Positions 13,129 to 14,914 of a stretch of 14,914 nt of DNA are shown piece by piece (the first letter of the stretch is position 1; each line of letters begins with the position of its first letter). Where the stretch lies: NCBI GenBank assembly GCA_905209435.1, contig CAJLTE010000078.1, positions 1 to 14,914 of the forward strand, read 5' to 3'. This DNA is from an uncultured Blautia sp. (GTDB taxonomy: Bacteria; Bacillota_A; Clostridia; Lachnospirales; Lachnospiraceae). The notes beneath the pieces are model-generated. The model did not search any database. It had not been told where the DNA came from and was given only the letters and a program-made list of their open reading frames with translations. The position numbers and the translations under genes were made by a program.

Positions 13129-14727
13129 CTACAACATCGGTGCAAACACACGGAAGATATTCTGCATCATCCGCACCCCTATATTTCTGTTCAGACAGAA
13201 TTCCAGTTCTACCGGGCGGCAGTATTCCATTGTCTGAACAAAGTCATCTTTAATATCCTGTATAACCCTGTTCTTATAAATCCATACACCATCCTCAAAA
13301 TGAAGATACAGGCTTCGATAATCCAGGTTAATAGTTCCTACCACGCCGATTTCATCATCACATACAAAAGATTTTGCATGGAGAAATCCTGGCTGGTATT
13401 CGTATATTTTCACACCTGCCTCAAGCAGCTGCTTGTAGTAGGACTGGGTCAGAAGAAATACAAGTTTCTTATCCGGGATTCCCGGAGTCATGATACGGAC
13501 ATCTACACCACTCTTGGCCGCCAGACAGAGAGCTGTCATCATCTCATTATCTATGATCAGATACGGGGTGCAGATATATACATAATCTTTCGCCTTATTT
13601 ATAATATTCAGATATACATTCTCACCAACAATTTCCTCATCCAGAGGTGTATCGCAGAACGGCTGAATAAATCCATCACTTTCAAATTCTTCCTCATGAT
13701 ATCTGTGCGGAAAATAAGCTTCATAGTCAATGCTCTCATTTGATCTGCTTACTACTGCCCACATATGAAGAAACATGGCAGTCATATTCCAGACTGCTTC
13801 GCCTTTCAACATAACCGCAGTATCTTTCCAGTGTCCAAAACGTTCCTTTTGATTAATGTATTCATCTGCCAGATTAATTCCTCCGGTAAAGCCTACCCAT
13901 CCATCTATGATACAGAGTTTCCTGTGATCACGATTATTCTGAATGATATTCAGAAGCGGGCGGAATGGATTAAATACCTGGCAGGAGATTCCCTTTGCAC
14001 GGAGCTCTTCATAATATTTATGAGGAAGTGTGGTGAGACATCCAAATCCATCATAAATCAGTCGGACATCTACACCTTCTGCTGCTTTCTCCTCTAAGAT
14101 ATGAAGGATAGTCTGCCACATCACTCCGTCATTGATGATAAAATATTCGATAAAAATATATTTCTTCGCCTGTTTCAGTTCACGAACAAGTACCGGAAAC
14201 ATATCATCCCCTACCTGGAAATATTCTGCTGTAGTATTCTCATGAACTGGGAATCTGGAAATATCCGAAATATATCTGGACTGAATTGCTGCAGAAGGAT
14301 CCATCTCCTCCAGGCGTTCTCTTGTTTCAGGCCGGTCTTTCAGATATTCTCGGCTCTCCTCGATTCTCTGTTCAAAATGCTGTTGCATGATCGCAGCGAT
14401 TCTTGATCGTCCAAACAGCAGATACAGAACCACTCCAAGGATTGGCAGAACCAGGATCAGTATGGTCCATGCCAGTTTATACGACGGGTTAATCTCCTTA
14501 TTCAGAATCCATAATACAATCACAACTCCAACCAGTTTTAATAAAATATCCACATATCTGGAATAAGTTGCAAGACGCATTACCATCATTAAAATCCATC
14601 CGAACTGGACGAGAATGGCTACTGCTACATAAAATATTCTGTTAAAGAGTAATTTTGCAATTTTCTTTAACAGTAACAGGATCCAGTTTTTCTTTTCTTT
14701 CAGTCTTTTGTTGTTCTCTGCTTTCAA
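13129..14727 (-). CDS. cls: Cardiolipin synthase (two-HKD phospholipase D family)
   Basis: 532 residues. Three hydrophobic segments at the N-terminus (about 31-50, 58-77 and 86-105) form the membrane and PLDc_N region. Two phospholipase D catalytic motifs follow: H268-R-K270-x4-D275 with GGINLADEY, and H450-A-K452-x4-D457 with GTINLDYRS. Bacterial Cls joins two phosphatidylglycerol molecules into cardiolipin and glycerol at the membrane; length and layout fit ClsA-type enzymes, with somewhat more N-terminal sequence than the usual two-helix form. The start is TTG with GGAAGG about seven to eight bases upstream; no ATG occurs before residue 47, inside the first helix, so TTG is favoured. The gene stands alone: a terminator precedes it at 14845-14875 and a strong one follows. 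I see no convincing promoter; the upstream region holds the second copy of the palindromic repeat. Confidence 0.92.
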   Translation of the reverse strand: MKAENNKRLKEKKNWILLLLKKIAKLLFNRIFYVAVAILVQFGWILMMVMRLATYSRYVDILLKLVGVVIVLWILNKEINPSYKLAWTILILVLPILGVVLYLLFGRSRIAAIMQQHFEQRIEESREYLKDRPETRERLEEMDPSAAIQSRYISDISRFPVHENTTAEYFQVGDDMFPVLVRELKQAKKYIFIEYFIINDGVMWQTILHILEEKAAEGVDVRLIYDGFGCLTTLPHKYYEELRAKGISCQVFNPFRPLLNIIQNNRDHRKLCIIDGWVGFTGGINLADEYINQKERFGHWKDTAVMLKGEAVWNMTAMFLHMWAVVSRSNESIDYEAYFPHRYHEEEFESDGFIQPFCDTPLDEEIVGENVYLNIINKAKDYVYICTPYLIIDNEMMTALCLAAKSGVDVRIMTPGIPDKKLVFLLTQSYYKQLLEAGVKIYEYQPGFLHAKSFVCDDEIGVVGTINLDYRSLYLHFEDGVWIYKNRVIQDIKDDFVQTMEYCRPVELEFCLNRNIGVRMMQNIFRVFAPML

Positions 14728-14788
14728 GATTACTTCCTTCCCCTGATAGATTTGAAGGTACCTCTTTGGAGGTTCATATTTACTGCTT

Positions 14789-14825
14789 CGCCAAGCGTGT
14801 TACTGAACATAGAATGGACAGTAAC
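14789..14825 (+). repeat. Palindromic intergenic repeat, copy 2
   Basis: 37 bases on the plus strand with arms GTTACTG (14799-14805) and CAGTAAC (14819-14825) around a 13-base loop. They match copy 1 (7700-7664, minus strand) at 29 of 37 positions, with the arms and the CGC-AAGCGT flank conserved and the loop diverged. This copy is in the leader region upstream of cls, in the opposite orientation relative to gene direction. Confidence 0.7.
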
Positions 14826-14844
14826 TGTTTTTCTTTATTATGAT

Positions 14845-14875
14845 AAAAATCCCTGACAGACTGCCAGGGATTTTT
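14845..14875. terminator. Bidirectional intrinsic terminator
   Basis: A perfect 11-bp stem, AAAAATCCCTG (14845-14855) and CAGGGATTTTT (14865-14875), with a nine-base loop. It gives a GC-rich stem with a U-run in both directions. It ends the partial minus-strand gene at the right edge and separates it from cls. Confidence 0.9.
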
Positions 14876-14883
14876 GCGCACAA

Positions 14884-14914
14884 TTAATTATATTTACGTT
14901 TTCTTGCGGCTTCA
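14884..14914 (-). CDS. C-terminal end of an unidentified gene
   Basis: The last nine codons of a minus-strand frame (EAARKRKYN, then TAA) reach the window edge. The stop is eight bases before a strong terminator stem, which supports this frame over the other two. The basic end is common in ribosome- or nucleic acid-associated proteins, but nothing identifies it. Confidence 0.4.
   Translation of the reverse strand, partial: EAARKRKYN

Overview
The window reads as chromosomal core DNA from a low-GC Bacillota, most likely a gut-type Lachnospiraceae relative. The evidence is AT-rich intergenic DNA with sigma-A promoters of the TTGACA/TATAAT type, Gram-positive Shine-Dalgarno sequences (GGAGG, GAGG), ATG/GTG/TTG starts, a scpA-scpB pair, two D-Ala-D-Ala carboxypeptidases with PBP5/DacF architecture, and a chorismate mutase-shikimate kinase fusion. 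I see no transposase, phage gene, tRNA, rRNA or CRISPR array. Apart from a truncated LysR-type regulator at the left edge, every confident gene lies on the minus strand.

Right to left, which is the direction of transcription: the tail of an unidentified gene and a bidirectional terminator (14845-14914); a cardiolipin synthase (13129-14727) with its own strong terminator; a DacF-type carboxypeptidase (11661-12854) preceded by two tandem hairpins; a membrane-anchored PQQ-like beta-propeller protein (9711-11534); a MoeA-like molybdopterin-binding protein with a four-cysteine tail, tightly followed by a YkuE-like metallophosphoesterase (7732-9606); then scpA, scpB, a zinc-dependent phospholipase C-family protein and a second DacF-type carboxypeptidase (3751-7569). 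Next come a chorismate mutase-shikimate kinase fusion with a clear promoter and terminator (2631-3416), and a two-gene metal/redox cassette (478-2345) that meets the LysR gene tail to tail across a shared terminator.

Several genes share themes. Two carboxypeptidases, a cardiolipin synthase and ScpAB serve envelope synthesis and chromosome segregation. The most distinctive unit is the 478-2345 cassette. Its first gene joins a cytosolic heavy-metal (CxxC) domain, a seven-helix membrane core with two intramembrane Cys motifs, and an external cupredoxin-like domain. Its second gene encodes a lipoprotein with an FtrD-like multi-cysteine domain. Together they put possible metal- or thiol-binding sites on the inside, within and on the outside of the membrane. 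Its promoter is followed by a long inverted repeat in the leader.

Other items that known gene families do not explain are a 37-bp palindromic intergenic repeat present twice in opposite orientations (7664-7700 and 14789-14825), a 22-codon frame overlapping the scpB stop codon, and the tandem hairpins upstream of the second carboxypeptidase. All family assignments come from motifs read by eye; no database search was run.
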